A stretch of 64,000 bases of DNA from Cymodocea nodosa (lineage: Eukaryota; Streptophyta; Magnoliopsida; Alismatales; Cymodoceaceae), in assembly GCA_036874045.1 (NCBI GenBank), contig CM072339.1, forward strand, positions 3,851,501-3,915,500, in the 5' to 3' direction. Positions 9,282-20,642 of this stretch are shown here, piece after piece. The position numbers and the translations under genes are program-made. Under the pieces are notes generated by a model. That model ran no database searches, was not told the origin of the DNA, and saw only the letters and a list, made by a program, of their open reading frames with translations. Position 1 is the first letter of the stretch, and the number at the start of each line of letters is the position of its first letter.

Positions 9282-11510
9282 TTAATCTTTATGCCTAAGT
9301 TCATCTACTTCCTTCTAGAGTTTTTCTAATTGCTGCTCTAATTGATTTATCCTCTCTACTGTTCCTACAATTTCTCTAGAAGGTACAGCTAATTCTACAG
9401 CTACAAAATTTCTATATTCTTTCACTGAAATGGTTCTAGATCTGATCCTTTTTGATGTTCATTTAGTGAAATTAATACAATCCACCATCAATAGTGAAAT
9501 CAAATCTCCATAAAATAATTTCTTCTTCACTGTTTTTAGCTTGGAGATAAAAACTACAGACCAATTTATTTGGATCTTATTTACAACTGCATACGTGGCC
9601 CATTTGACAAATTGACTTAATTCTATGTCATGGTCATGTTGTTGATAGACATTCTTAATCAAAATGTTAGCTACCATGTGTGCTTTACCATTTAAATGCT
9701 TCAATCTGTTTAATAATGGCACACCAGGATTGATAGCTAAACAATCCTTAATTTGCTGCTCAACCCATTCAACTGCAGTTGTATCTTCCAAAATTTTTGT
9801 TCCTTCATTCTTTAAACCAAATATGTTGTAGAGAAGCTCTGGTGTTATTTGTACATCAGCTTCCTCTACGTTTGAAATTAATCCTCCTTCTCTTTCTCTC
9901 AAATTTGCATAGAAATAGGGCATTAAATTTTCATATACTACATGCTCTCTTTCTTGAGATATAAATTACAGTAGACCTTGGAATTCAAATAGATCTTTGA
10001 TTTCTTGCATTCCATCCCAATTTACTGGTCTACTATAAATAATATCGTAACCCCTTATTTCTTGGTATTTGGTATAAGCTTCCTGACTACAAAAATGTAC
10101 TTCATTCAAAATTGTTGTTTCAATCGGGTCAGGAAGGTGACTTTGTTGCTCTAGAGGGGTTTATACTTGTTCTTCCTCTAGCATAGGCTGCATTTGGACA
10201 TTCTCTTCAGATTTCTGAATTTTTGCTTTTGCTTCTGTCTGTGGTGGTGAGCCGGTAGAACTCTCCACTCTATCTTGAATTCTTTCCATAATTTGCTAAA
10301 GAGTTTCTTGCTCTTCAGTGGAATCTGTGAAATTATTTTTGTCTAAATGGCTTCTTTCACCCTCTTCATTTTCTGCTCTTTCTTCTTCCTCCTGACTACC
10401 AATCTGTTCTGTTACTGTTCTTTCTGATTCTGTAACAGATTGAGATGGAGTCACGGGCAATTCAGTTTCTACCCTAATTTCTGTTTCTTCTTGTACAGGC
10501 TACAGACTAATTTCAGCCTAATTTTTTTCTTTTCTTTGCTCCTCCTGCTCATCCTCAGATTCGGATAGCAGGTTAATAAAAATCTGCTCCACAAGCCCTG
10601 TAAAAATTGGTACTTCAGATTTAATTTCTTCATATTCAAGCACTTTTTCTTTTCCTTTCTTTTTTTTGATTAATTGTGCCTGTTCTTCCTCTTCATCTTC
10701 TGAAATTAAATCTACAAAAATAGGCTATGCAGGCCTTTGAGCCATAGGTACTAGCTCTTCCTGTTTAATTCTTGCAATAATTGCTGGTCTCGAAGGACTA
10801 GTTTCAGCTTCTTTTGCAGCATATCTAACAGTAGTTCTGGCAGTAGCTTCTTGATGTTGTTCCACTTTAATTTTATATTGGGCTTTCAACTTTTCTACAG
10901 CCCTTTTTTTGTACAGTGCATCAAACACCAGGTGTGCTTTAGCCACAGCCAAATCTTCTAATTCTCCTTGGTTTTTTCCAACTTGAATCAGTTCTGCAAA
11001 TTCTCTTATTTCTTCTTCAGTGGAAGGCCCCATCATTTCTACTCATGTCAACGGCTTAAATGGTGGAACTAAAGGTCCAGACTGCTGCTCCTCAGGAACA
11101 GGTCTTTCAGCAGTTGGTTCCTCCCGTTCTTCAGCTGCCTCTTCATTTTCTTTCCTTTCTTGCTCCCAGATCGCCCATTTAGCTCGTCTACAGATTCGTC
11201 TTTTGAACCAGAGCCGGGACTTACGTTGGATTAATTCTAGGGCAACTTCATTACTTGGCCTTATTTGTCTTTCCTTGCTTACAGCTATTTCTGTTGCTAT
11301 TCTGATTCGTGTTTCCATTATTTGAGGTATTTGTATACCCATATCTACTAAATATCTTCTAAACTTGAAAAGTTCTGATTCTATCTTTTGTAGCTCTTTC
11401 TCTCTTGTCGTATTTCTGATCTTCTACTGCGTGTGTCATTCTTCAGATTCCTTTAGAAACTGTGTAGTGTCCACTGCCTTTTCCCAGAATTCAAGTGTCA
11501 TCTTCCTCAT
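9282..11510 (-). pseudogene. ORF-X: plant transposon-domain protein with SUMO-type motifs (broken)
   Basis: Spans 2,229 bases from the ATG at 11510 (MRKM...LEFWE) to a TAA at 9284; C's copy is 2,226 bases. The layout matches C: an N-terminal coiled-coil-like stretch; an acidic middle with PIFVDLISEDEEEE (10683-10727) and QIFINLLSESEDE (10549-10600), both of SUMO-interacting-motif form, and IKQE and IKSE sumoylation-type sites; then a globular part (about 9460-10020) with YENLMPYFYANL, ITPELLYNIFGL and LNGKAHMVANILIKN, which fits the putative plant transposon protein domain; and a C-terminal heptad repeat. It is not env-like: no signal peptide or membrane segment is seen. Several breaks. Confidence 0.75.
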
Positions 11511-11691
11511 CGTGGAGTTACACAACAGCACGGAATCGCTCTGATTTCTACTGTTCTAGATTCTAAATGGTTTGCCGGATAATGCCCCTAAAACCCTAGG
11601 TTTTAGTTTAAATAAGCCCTAAGTTTAGGCGGGTAATCGGGTCATTTCCCGAACCAACTATTACTATTTTATCTGCGGTCTTAGCTACAGT

Positions 11692-11792
11692 ACTCCGTTG
11701 AGTTACAATTAACTCAATGGAATAAGCTCGTTGACTAACTCAAGACTCAACGGAGTAAGCTCGTTGAGTTAAGCGTAACTCAACGGACTTCC
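11692..11792. repeat. Palindromic modules before ORF-X
   Basis: CCGTTGAGTTA...TAACTCAATGG and CTCGTTGAGTTA...TAACTCAACGG, about 200 bases upstream of the ORF-X start. Equivalent modules are at 44850-44935 (C) and 62755-62860 (D). Confidence 0.75.
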
Positions 11793-11839
11793 CGTACAAG
11801 CAAATATAATAATAAAAATATTACAGAGAATAATTTTTT

Positions 11840-12110
11840 TGTTTTGTTACCGGTTTAACCGATACTATGTTTCGGTTAGACCTAAATATTTTTTATTTTT
11901 TTATTTTTCTTTCGGTTGAACTGATACTATGTTTCGGTAAAACCAACATTTTTTTTTTTGAAAATTAATATTCATTTTTTTTTATGTTCTGGTCATACCG
12001 ATGGATCCAGTCGATTGAACCGCAATTATTTTTATTCTTTATATATATTTTTAATGTTTTTTTTTATATAAATAAACATAAAAATTGATTTCTTACTAAA
12101 TAAAGCTCGA
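11840..12110. repeat. CGGTT/AACCG palindromes in the integrase to ORF-X spacer
   Basis: Three degenerate units of the type CGGTTTAACCGATACTATG and TTTCGGTTAGACC, separated by T-rich linkers, fill the gap between integrase and ORF-X. The same spacer recurs at 44560-44800 (C) and 62880-63130 (D). The arms resemble those in the array at 165-835. Confidence 0.7.
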
Positions 12111-12149
12111 GTAGTCCTCTACTCTGACTTCTTCTATAATTCCAAAGGA

Positions 12150-12950
12150 GCTTTTTGGTGTTTTTAGAATAGGTTTAGTCTTTGTCCATTTACTTTAAAT
12201 ATATTCTGATTTTTAGGATTTTCAATTTCAATAGCTCTATAAGGATAAACATTTCGAACTATGTAAGGTCCTGCCCATCTAGATCTTAATTTTCCTAGAT
12301 GGTTATGGAGTCTAGCCATGTAAAGATATACTTCTTGTCCTATTTCAAAGCTTTTAGGAATAATTTTTCTATCATGCCAGAATTTAATTTTCTCTTTTTC
12401 TCTTACAATCTTCGAATAAGCTTCATTTCTAAATTCTTCTAATTCAATTAGTTGCATTTTCCTATTTTCAGCAGCTTGATTTAAATTAGTGTTCAGAGTT
12501 TTTAATGCCCAATAAGCTTTATGTTCTATTTCAACAAGTAAATGACAACTTTTTCCATATACTAGCTTAAAAGGTGACATACCTAAGCTCGTTTTATAAG
12601 CAGTTCTATAAGCCCAAAGTGCATCTATCAATCTATTAGCCTAATTTGTTCTAGTAGGATTTACTACTTTTTCCAAGATTAATTTAATTTGTTTGTTTGC
12701 ACTTTCTAATTGTCCACTTGTTTGCGGATGATATGATGTTGCAATTTTGTGGTTTACTCCATATTTCTTCATTAAGGCTTCAAAACTTCTATTACAGAAA
12801 TGAGTTCCTCTATCATTGATAATAGCTTTAGGTATTCCAAATCTGGCAAATATATCTGTTCTTATAAATTGTATTACCACTTTGTTGTCATTAGTTTTTG
12901 TAGGAATAGCTTCTATCCATTTTGATACATAATCCACCTTCATATCATTT
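12150..12950 (-). pseudogene. Integrase part of element A (broken)
   Basis: The frame shows the catalytic-core blocks [28 protein letters not shown] and YHPQTSGQLESANKQIK, with two conserved aspartates and the glutamate of the retroviral integrase fold, then the C-terminal [22 protein letters not shown], the GPY motif of Ty3/gypsy integrases. Together with the downstream ORF-X this fixes element polarity. Only part of pol is recognisable in this copy. Confidence 0.85.
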
Positions 12951-13672
12951 TCATTTTGAGTTTTTGGTGGTATATCAGTTCCAGATCTTAATGTTACACA
13001 TACATCTTCTAGATTTTCATTACCTTCATGATGTTTTTGTATATCATTTTCGTGATTATGATCTTCAATTGTTTTTAGTTTTAAAGTGCATTCTTTAAAT
13101 TCTCTTGCATTAGTATTTTCTGTTTGCTGTATATTTTGCAAATTATGCAGGTTTATAACATTATAATTCTCATTGTCCTATTGCATAACTTGTATTTTCA
13201 TTGCATTTTCATCTAATGCTTTTAATTTTGTTTCCAGATCATCTAATTTCATTGCATTCAATTTTTGATCAATTTTCTTTATGACTTTTTCAGTTTTGTA
13301 AATTATATCCTGTTTAGGTTCTGAATATGATTCCTTATAGTTTAACTGGTTGACTTCTTGTTGTTGACACACAAAGTATTCTAGTTTGTCCAAATTTTGC
13401 TCTATACTATGCTCCAGTCTGTCATAGCTATCCCAAACTTCAGTGTCTCTCATCATATTACACATTCTATACTGACCATCAGTTGGGTAAACTATAGGAT
13501 TCTCATACTCGACTCTATTATATTGATGATAATTCATTTGTTATTCATGAGATCTAACAATCTGTAGACGTCTCAATTTCAAACAATCAAAAATGTCATG
13601 TCCTTCAGAATTACAGAATTCACATATGCTAATTATAGGTTTCAGAAATCTTTGAGCATAAGCATATGCCAT
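12951..13672 (-). pseudogene. 5' gag part with zinc knuckle, element A (broken)
   Basis: Starts MAYAYAQRFLKPIISICEFC 94 bases after the primer site. The zinc knuckle C-x2-C-x4-H-x4-C fits nucleic-acid binding by nucleocapsid. It continues through YNRVEYENPIVYPTDGQYRM, a long helical and polar segment (MKLDDLETKLKALDE) and ends near VTLRSGTDIPP, the hallmark that precedes the protease in Athila gag. No capsid domain lies upstream; that is found at 7140-8327. Few breaks. Confidence 0.8.
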
Positions 13673-13766
13673 ATTCTCAATTACAGAAGAAAACACACAA
13701 CTCTAGCTATTAAAATGAAACAATTCTAACAGTTGCTTATATCTATTCAATTCAATTCGATTCGAT

Positions 13767-13784
13767 TCCCCGGCAATGGCGCCA
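13767..13784 (-). promoter_or_regulatory. Primer binding site, tRNA-Asp type, element A
   Basis: On the element strand TGGCGCCATTGCCGGGGA, 7 bases inside the 5' LTR. It matches the complement of the 3' end of plant tRNA-Asp with one difference. tRNA-Asp priming is typical of Athila elements. Confidence 0.85.
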
Positions 13785-13791
13785 TAAAACT

Positions 13792-15814
13792 TGTTTGGGT
13801 TTTCCCAGCACTACACTAGAAAAACTTGGATTTGTTACTTCTGTTTTTACTTAGTTAATTTATCTTTATGCCTATTCTTTCTTTTAGAAGTAAACAAACA
13901 ACCTTTAATACAATTTAGATATTAATTCTAATTTGTACTTTAACTACAAGTGCATAGTGTCTATTGTATCAGTGTGCAAGTACAGGTCGATCCCATAGGG
14001 AATTACTAACGAATTTAAGAGCTATTTGATTGTTAACAATTCAAATTTATATGCAATAAGCACTCCGTTGAATTACAGTTAACTCAATGGACAAAGTTCG
14101 TTGAGTTATGGATAACTCAACGAACTATCCTCATGAACTTAAGTTAACTCCACGAGCCTGTCTATTCTTTATAATATTGCTATTTACTGAGGAATTCGGC
14201 CAACCATTGGGCGATTCCACAGATTGTAAATAACATCAATTAAGCTTTTTAATGCTAGTTAACATTGGATTTATCATTAAGCAATACTAACATTCAGATG
14301 ATTCAAACAGTAACCATTAAAATCTTTAAGTCTTTTGTACGAACCAATTTCAGTAAACTGTAAAATTAAAACTAATCTAAAACAATCACAAAACTGATAC
14401 AGATAACATTAATCACTATACAATACAAACAATATAACACTCAAATACAACATACAAACAAAGATAAATTGTTTTTGGTATTTTTGTTTTGATGTGAACA
14501 TGGAAATGGGCGAAAGGTGAAATGTAAAGTAATCTCACTTGACAGTAAATACTTCCGATACTACTTGCAACGCGATTACACCATTGAAAATTAAACCACT
14601 TACAATTCTGTCTCCTCTCCCTATAGAATCGCGAGTCCAGAATTGCAAGACGATCTCCTCTTCAGCATACAGGCATCAACCCGAAGCCAAGGCTAAAAGC
14701 TTTACGATCTCCTAAAATATGAGTCGGCGCTTGGTGAAAATGGCTTCCCTTCCTGCGATGCGATCACTCCTCATAATGGTTGTCAGACATTGTGTTTGGC
14801 TCGAAATCGACCCGACATCAGGCAAGTATCCTCACAGACCTTCGATGGTTGGTGATTATGGTGGTGATGATGGTGATGATGATGGTTGGTGTGGTACTTT
14901 AGAGAATTGCGACACTCACCTCCTCTACACACATTGTCCGTCTATCGATCACACACCGATCACACCTTCTTCTTTTTTTCTTCTTTTCTTTTATATTTTT
15001 TCAGTAGTAACTGCTTCTACTTGAATGATCGGTTGGATTTCCTTCATTAATATCAACAACGATGATTTCTTTTCCTTGCGCGATTGAATTCCTACGTGAT
15101 ACATGCAAACGTGGTTTTTCCTTCCAACTGTCCTATTTCTACAACCGCTACAGTGGCATATTAGAAAATATATAGTCCGTGGAGTTACAGATAACTCAAC
15201 GAACTTTCTTCGTTGATTTAACTATAAAGCACATGCATAAATTTAACTATCCGATGCTCAGATGCATTTCAGATAGTTACAATTAACTCACCGATACATA
15301 ACTTAAGTAAATCTACCAGATCTCGACACGTGTCAGCAGCAGTTTAATCATAAAATAACATTTCGGAGAGTTACAGGTCTAACTATCCGATGCTCAGATG
15401 CATTTTCGGATAGTTATAGATAACTCACCGAAAGTTCACTTAAGTCATTCATTCTAGTTTTGACACATAATAAAATATTCTCTCAAAACATAACTGTTCA
15501 GCAATTTAAACATAACTATCTGATACATATTCGGTCTGTTAAACATAAATGTCTGAATTTGGTCGGTATGTTAAACATAACTATCCGAAATATCAGAAAA
15601 TTCGGATACTTAAGAATTTCACAGCCTGCAACTTACCGATAGTTCATAAATGTACTAAATTAACATTAATTCCCCAAAATTAAGCAGATTCTTCAATTAA
15701 AGCATATAACAGTGCAATTATAACATAATGGCTTAATTCTCATATGATAAGCTAAATATTGTGCAATTAACCATAATTTAACCGTTAATAATATGCACTT
15801 TTTCATTCTAAACA
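13792..15814 (-). repeat. Element A 5' LTR
   Basis: Pair of 1844-3901, about 2.0 kb. On the element strand a TATA-like AATATAAAAG lies near 14988-14997, which would place the transcript start about 30 bases on, in the GC-richer block. A plus-strand frame inside (14719-15024) is antisense to the element and is discussed under findings. Confidence 0.95.
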
Positions 15815-15819
15815 GGATG

Positions 15820-16013
15820 GACTAATCGTTACTGGTAAATTACCTAAAAATCTACTTATGTATTTTTACTCATTGTTTTAATTATATTATGTATTAACTA
15901 TCATAACTTACATTGCATACACATTCATAAGGATTTAATTAAGTCAAATTGATTGTAAAAATAATACATTCACCATTCACCCCTCTAGTAAGTCCATACA
16001 ATCCTAATAGAGA
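15820..16013 (+). mobile_element. Probable old Ty1/copia LTR, right part
   Basis: Continues the stretch that ends at 1838. Its tail, ATTCACCATTCACCCCTC...AATCCTAATA, resembles the 3' ends of plant copia LTRs. No primer site is clear after it. Confidence 0.4.
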
Positions 16014-16779
16014 TTTTCTATTTCGTTGTATGAATATTTCACTTTAATTATTTGAATATGTTTCTTATTTGTTCCATCTTAATCACGAAGAAAAACTATT
16101 TGGGTCAAACCTCAAAAGATCAAATACCTTCTAATGTTAGTTGTTCAAAGACTCAACAAAGCATGCACTTAAGCATCATTCTTTATTGTTTTATAGAAAA
16201 ATTAAAGGTTCTTGAAATCCAAATTAATTTCAAACTTTATGTTAATTATGATAATTAATAAATACTTAAAATGTTAAAGACTTTAGTATGTTTGTTGTGT
16301 TTATCATGAAAAGAAATTTCAATTCATGTACCTTTTGTATGATGTCACGAGCATTCAAAATTCCTATATGAGGCACTAAACACTCATTATTTAACCAATG
16401 ATAAAAGAAAAATATATATGCATTTCATGATATTCAACTTAAACAACTAAAGATACAAATGATTTTCTTTGAGGTTTACTTAATAATATGCATTTTTAAT
16501 TGTGTGGATTGCATCTTTTTTTTACTGGGAGAAATTTAATAATTATTATTTTAGTTAATGTTTAAAATAATTATTTATTTTTTAATAATTGTCATTAAAT
16601 TTATTATTTATAGATTGTCTTATTTCTATAAATTAATTTTAAAAATTTTAATTTAATTTAAAATTATTAATAAAAATTTGAATTTTAGAGTTTTTTTGAA
16701 AGCACAGCTTAGTTATTTATTAAATGAGTCTTAAACTTTATTGCAGCTTCATTTAAATGTCCTTGAATTTTTTACCCTT
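16014..16779. other. AT-rich stretch, no gene recognised
   Basis: Contains a 68-codon frame (16052-16258) without any motif and long A/T-rich tracts near 16520-16690. Nothing here is supported as a gene. Confidence 0.6.
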
Positions 16780-17460
16780 AGCCAAATTGATGCTCTAATG
16801 CTATTGCTAGAGCAACAATCCATAATAAGAGTTGAGGAGAGAAGTGGAGGAAATAATGCAATGCAGATATGAAGAAAAAGTGACACTGTTTCAACTAAAA
16901 CCCTTCATGCCCTAAACGTTGAATTTATATATTCTTCTTTAAATGTAGTTCACATGACATCTAAATAAGATTTTCTTTTGTTTCCCTTCCGCAAGCTTTA
17001 CACGGTTGTCTATATGTTGACCTTGTTCTTGAGTGATTTTAAATATCCTGATGGTAATCCTTTAGTGAAAATATATGTCAGCAACCTAATCTTTTGAGTA
17101 AATGTAATTTACATATACTTTTTCTTAGACAAAGTGATAGTACATTTCAATATATTTTGTTCTAACATAAAAAATAAGGTTCCAAGTTAGTGAAATTGAT
17201 GAAGAGTTGTCGTACAAGATTAAAGGAATGGAATAAATGGATATATGCAATTCCATTAATAGTGAAAGCAACCAACAAATTTCAACTAAAGTAATGGCTA
17301 AACTCCTCTACTAAGCCTTTGTTGACAACTTTAAAACTATTGCCTTTTTTTTTTTGCACATTAAGATATTAGATTTCCACCTAAAAACACACAATAAACC
17401 TCAAATGATCTGTAATCAAATGGTGACCTTGTATAATCTGCATTACTAAAAGTAGATAAA
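16780..17460 (-). mobile_element. Degenerate Ty1/copia 3' coding fragment, antisense
   Basis: Read on the minus strand, fragments such as the complement of TTTAGTGAAAATATATGTCAG and of ACATTTCAATATATTTTGTT match the RNase H/C-terminal segment of plant copia pol (the region encoding ...[10 protein letters not shown]... and the K-N-x-A-D-I-F-T-K block). It is heavily decayed with no long open frame. The assignment is by remembered resemblance. Confidence 0.4.
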
Positions 17461-18147
17461 ATTAGTGTACTACGTTTATGTTGGACGAAGTAGTCACGAA
17501 GACCATGTCTATCTTCGGTAGTTGCAGAAATCTAGGAAAACCAAGAGCATATGGGGTGATGGTTAACGAAGATGCTCCCATTATAAAAAATAAAAGGATA
17601 ACTCAAATTAATAAATCAAAGAATTCTTACCTTATTGTCGTCGCCTTAGCCCCTACCACACCTACATTGGTATTGGTATTAAAGCAAAGTTGTCATCGCA
17701 CATCTCCTGTTATACACCACATGCATATTATTTAATATATTAACTAATTATATTAACTTAATAAGTTAAACATGTACAACTTACATGATATAATATAACA
17801 TTCGTAAGTTTTAATTTTACCACGTACATAATACTAACTTAACGAGTTCTTCTCTTCACTTTAATATTTTGTTTACTAATTCAACAAGTTCTCACGTGAC
17901 CTATTTTAATATTTAAGCCTATAAATCAACGAATTCTCACATGACATTTTTACAAATAAATCACGAACTTAATAAGTTATCATAATGTGTACTATACATG
18001 ATACAGAAATATAAATTTAAAACATATCATGCTTTACAATAAAAACACACGTTAACTTAACATTTAGTTAAATGAAAAGTTAGTATAATTTAATGACTAA
18101 TTATTTAACTTAGCATAATTTTAGATCTATTATAGATAAACATTTAT
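17461..18147. other. AT-rich stretch with AACTTAA...GTT-rich sequence, no gene recognised
   Basis: An 85-codon frame (17478-17735) has no recognisable domain. The part 17740-18000 has repeated AACTTAATAAGTT and CAACGAATTCTCAC phrases that recall the Athila LTR modules but are too diverged to call. Confidence 0.5.
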
Positions 18148-18352
18148 ATCAGTAAACTTTTTCTGTATTAATTGATATTTTTAATTTAATTTCACAAACA
18201 ATAGTAATTGAGTAAATTTGATTACATTCGTTTAGCACACAAACAATAGTAATTTTAGATCAGTAAACTTTTTCTGTATTAATTGATATTTTTAATTTAC
18301 TTTCACAAACAATAGTAATTGAGTAAATTTGATTACATTCATTTAGCACACA
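18148..18352. repeat. Tandem duplication, 111-bp unit
   Basis: ATCAGTAAACTTTTTCTG... at 18148 recurs at 18259; the two units share nearly all positions over about 94 bases, including CACAAACAATAGTAATTGAG. Confidence 0.9.
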
Positions 18353-18379
18353 TCATTAAAACAAAATACTCAACAGTGT

Positions 18380-19089
18380 TGTCATTAAGTTACTATCATA
18401 AGTTGTGTGGAGTTAGTGAGTTGTTGCCTTAACTTGTTAAGAGTCATTGAGTTAATCCAGAACTACAAGTAAGACGAGTTATTACTATACTAGTAACTTG
18501 GTGAGATAACACCGTAAGTGACTGAAGTTTGGTGAGTTACCAACTCAAGTAGTTGAAACTATATTACCACACTATAAGTTATTAACATTGAAAGGTTGAA
18601 GACCTTGAAGATGGAGAGTTGTCATGATAGTTGATCGAAGGATAACAAGTTACTACCTCAACCATATGAGCAAGTAGTTTCACTCACCAGTTCCAAAAGT
18701 AAGTAGTTGTATTTGTTGTCGATATGAGCTATGTTGTATCACCAAACTACATCCTGCCTTACTAGAGCCCTATAAATATGCTCCTCTCATCTAGCACTAC
18801 AATAAGTGCAATAATTGTTAGTATTATGCAAGTCTTGTGTGCTCACATCCTCTAGTCCTATGTAGTGCATGTTGTGTCATGTGTAGGCAACAACAAATAT
18901 TGTACCTTGCTAAAAATAGTGGATTGCTCTATGAAAGGTCATGGATGTAGGCATTTGCTGAACCATGTAAACCCTATGTGTTCTTTTCTTCCACCATGTT
19001 CTCATTCTACTCATGTGTGTGCAAATCTTCTAAACTTCTGTTGGAGAAGGAATAACATTTTTTACTATCCCTTCATCACTTTCTCAACA
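18380..19089 (+). repeat. Likely 5' LTR of element G
   Basis: The right end TCAACA sits directly before the primer site. A TATA-type box CCTATAAATATGCTCC lies at about 18768-18783. The left end is not defined because the partner LTR is not in the window. Confidence 0.5.
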
Positions 19090-19103
19090 ACTAGTATTAA
19101 AGC
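19090..19103 (+). promoter_or_regulatory. Primer binding site of element G
   Basis: ACTAGTATTAAAGC is a decayed form of TGGTATCAGAGC, the complement of the initiator tRNA-Met 3' end used by most copia elements. Confidence 0.6.
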
Positions 19104-19141
19104 AATAGGTTGTTGATTAGAAGAAGTTTACAGTGACAAGA

Positions 19142-19980
19142 ATGGCAAACATTGGAAAGAATAGAAAGGTTCAATGGAAAAGATTTTGACTTCTAGAAGA
19201 TGCAAATAGATGACTATTTGTGTCAAAGAAAGTTGCACCAACCATTTACAAGAGTGAAACCAATAAGGATGGATCAAGTTGAGTGGGAGCTACTAAATAA
19301 ACAAGCTCTCAAAGTTGTCAAGCTTTCTTTAGCCAATAACATGGCCTTCAACATCGTGAAGGAGAAGACAACAACTAATTTGATGAGTGCTCTTTCAAAA
19401 ATGTATGAGAAGCCATCCACCACAAACAAGGTATATCTCATGAGAAAATTGTTTTTTGAGAATGAAAGAAAGTAGTAATGTAATAGACCATGTTAATGCA
19501 CTCGATACTATATTGATTCAATTAAAATTAGTAAATATAGTATTTGATGATGAAGTTAGGGCCTTGATTTTGTTGTCATCACTATCCAATAGTTGGTCTG
19601 GTGTACTGACTAGTGTTAGTAGTTCACTAGGTCATGAGAAACATAAATTGAATGATATTAGAGACCTGATTTTAAGTGAGGATGTCCAAAGGAGTTCAAG
19701 ACAAGTCTCAACCTCTACACTAAGTGTGGATAGTAGAGGAAAGAGCACAAACAAGGACAATAAAAATTGAGGTTGTGGAAGATCCAAATCCAAAGGTTCT
19801 AGTAGTGGAAGAAAAACTGTCATTTGTTGGAACTGTGAAAATTAGGGATACTAGGTTTGAGTGTAGAACCCCAAAAAAGAGCAACAAGGAAAAGTCACTA
19901 GAGGGAGAAGGTGCAAATGCTTTGTTAGAAGGATTAGATGAAGCATTGGTTTACTGTGTTGATAGTTTTGTTGATTCTTG
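19142..19980 (+). pseudogene. Copia gag, element G (broken)
   Basis: Starts MANIGKN near the primer site. It has the copia gag pattern: MQIDDYLCQRKLHQPF, then LMSALSKMYEKPSTTNKVYL and the helix block LILLSSLSNSW, followed by a CWNCENxGYTRFEC knuckle. It packages the element RNA in intact relatives. Confidence 0.8.
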
Positions 19981-20642
19981 AATTTTAGATTTTGGAACTT
20001 CATACCATACTACTTATAGGAAGGAGTTATTGCATAATTATTATGCAATGGATATAAAGAAGCTTTACCTTGCCAACAATGAAGCACTCAATGTACTTGG
20101 TAGAGGAACAACACACATCAAGACAAGCCAAGGATTGTGAAATTTGAGTGATGTGAGATATGTCCCTAGTTTAGCCAAAAATTTAATTTCCACAAGTTAG
20201 TTAGATTTTAAAGGTTACTTTCTTCCTTTAGGGATGGAAAGTGGAAAGTAACCAATGGTGCTTAAGTTATTATCAGAGGGAGTAGAATTGAAGCCCTCTA
20301 TCTTACCTCAAGTAGTGATAACACTATTGTAATAGCTAACAATGTTACTGAATCAACCTTATGGCATAATAGGATGGGACACATCAACAAGAGAGGACTA
20401 GAGATGCTTGTGGATGAAGGGAGAATTCCAAGCCTCAAGTTAGTGGACTTGAAATTGTGTGAAGACTGCATCCTAGGGAAGTAGAAGAGAGTTAGTTTTT
20501 CAAAGGCTAACTCTGAGCCTAAGTCACAAAAGTTGGAATTGGTTCATACAAATATATAGGGACCAAGTAAAGTCAGTTCCATTGAAGGTTCCCATTACTA
20601 TGTCACCTTCATTAATGATAGTAATAGGAAGGTGTGGATCTA
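19981..20642 (+). pseudogene. Copia protease and integrase start, element G (broken)
   Basis: ILDFGTSYHTT marks the protease (family motif D-S/T-G-A/S), then the glycine-rich region and the integrase zinc-finger stretch LWHNRMGHINKRGLEML with CEDCILGK. The sequence ends at the insertion of element B. Confidence 0.8.

Larger units (their letters stand above)
1844..15814 (-). mobile_element. Element A: Athila-type Ty3/gypsy retrotransposon, both LTRs present, broken
   Basis: About 14.0 kb on the minus strand, flanked by matching 5-bp duplications GGATG (1839-1843 and 15815-15819). Reading 5' to 3' on the minus strand, the parts are: LTR, tRNA-Asp primer site, zinc-knuckle gag part, integrase part, ORF-X, short leader with TATA-like box, intron-like segment with capsid frame, F-box frame, two polypurine tracts, LTR. 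It is Athila-type by the tRNA-Asp primer site, the TLRSG gag motif and the integrase. It is broken in many places. The two LTRs differ by roughly 5% over the first ~650 bases counted by eye, which suggests an insertion about two million years old. Confidence 0.95.
18380..20642 (+). mobile_element. Element G: Ty1/copia retrotransposon, 5' part (broken)
   Basis: Parts in order: likely LTR, initiator-Met-like primer site, gag with zinc knuckle, protease and start of integrase. It stops where element B begins; ATCTA at 20638-20642 is the candidate target duplication, but its partner was not found after B. The gag and integrase blocks look like the Tork/Tnt1 side of copia. Several breaks; old. Confidence 0.8.

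Noticed and set aside
13767-13784. tRNA-Asp gene fragment
   Set aside because: Only 18 bases match, and they sit exactly at the primer binding position next to an LTR; the rest of a tRNA is absent.
17478-17735. 85-codon frame as a host gene
   Set aside because: No recognisable domain, no neighbouring exon signals, lies in decayed repeat-like DNA.
17740-18000. Older Athila LTR relic
   Set aside because: AACTTAATAAGTT and CAACGAATTCTCAC phrases recall the LTR modules, but there is no collinear stretch long enough to support a call.
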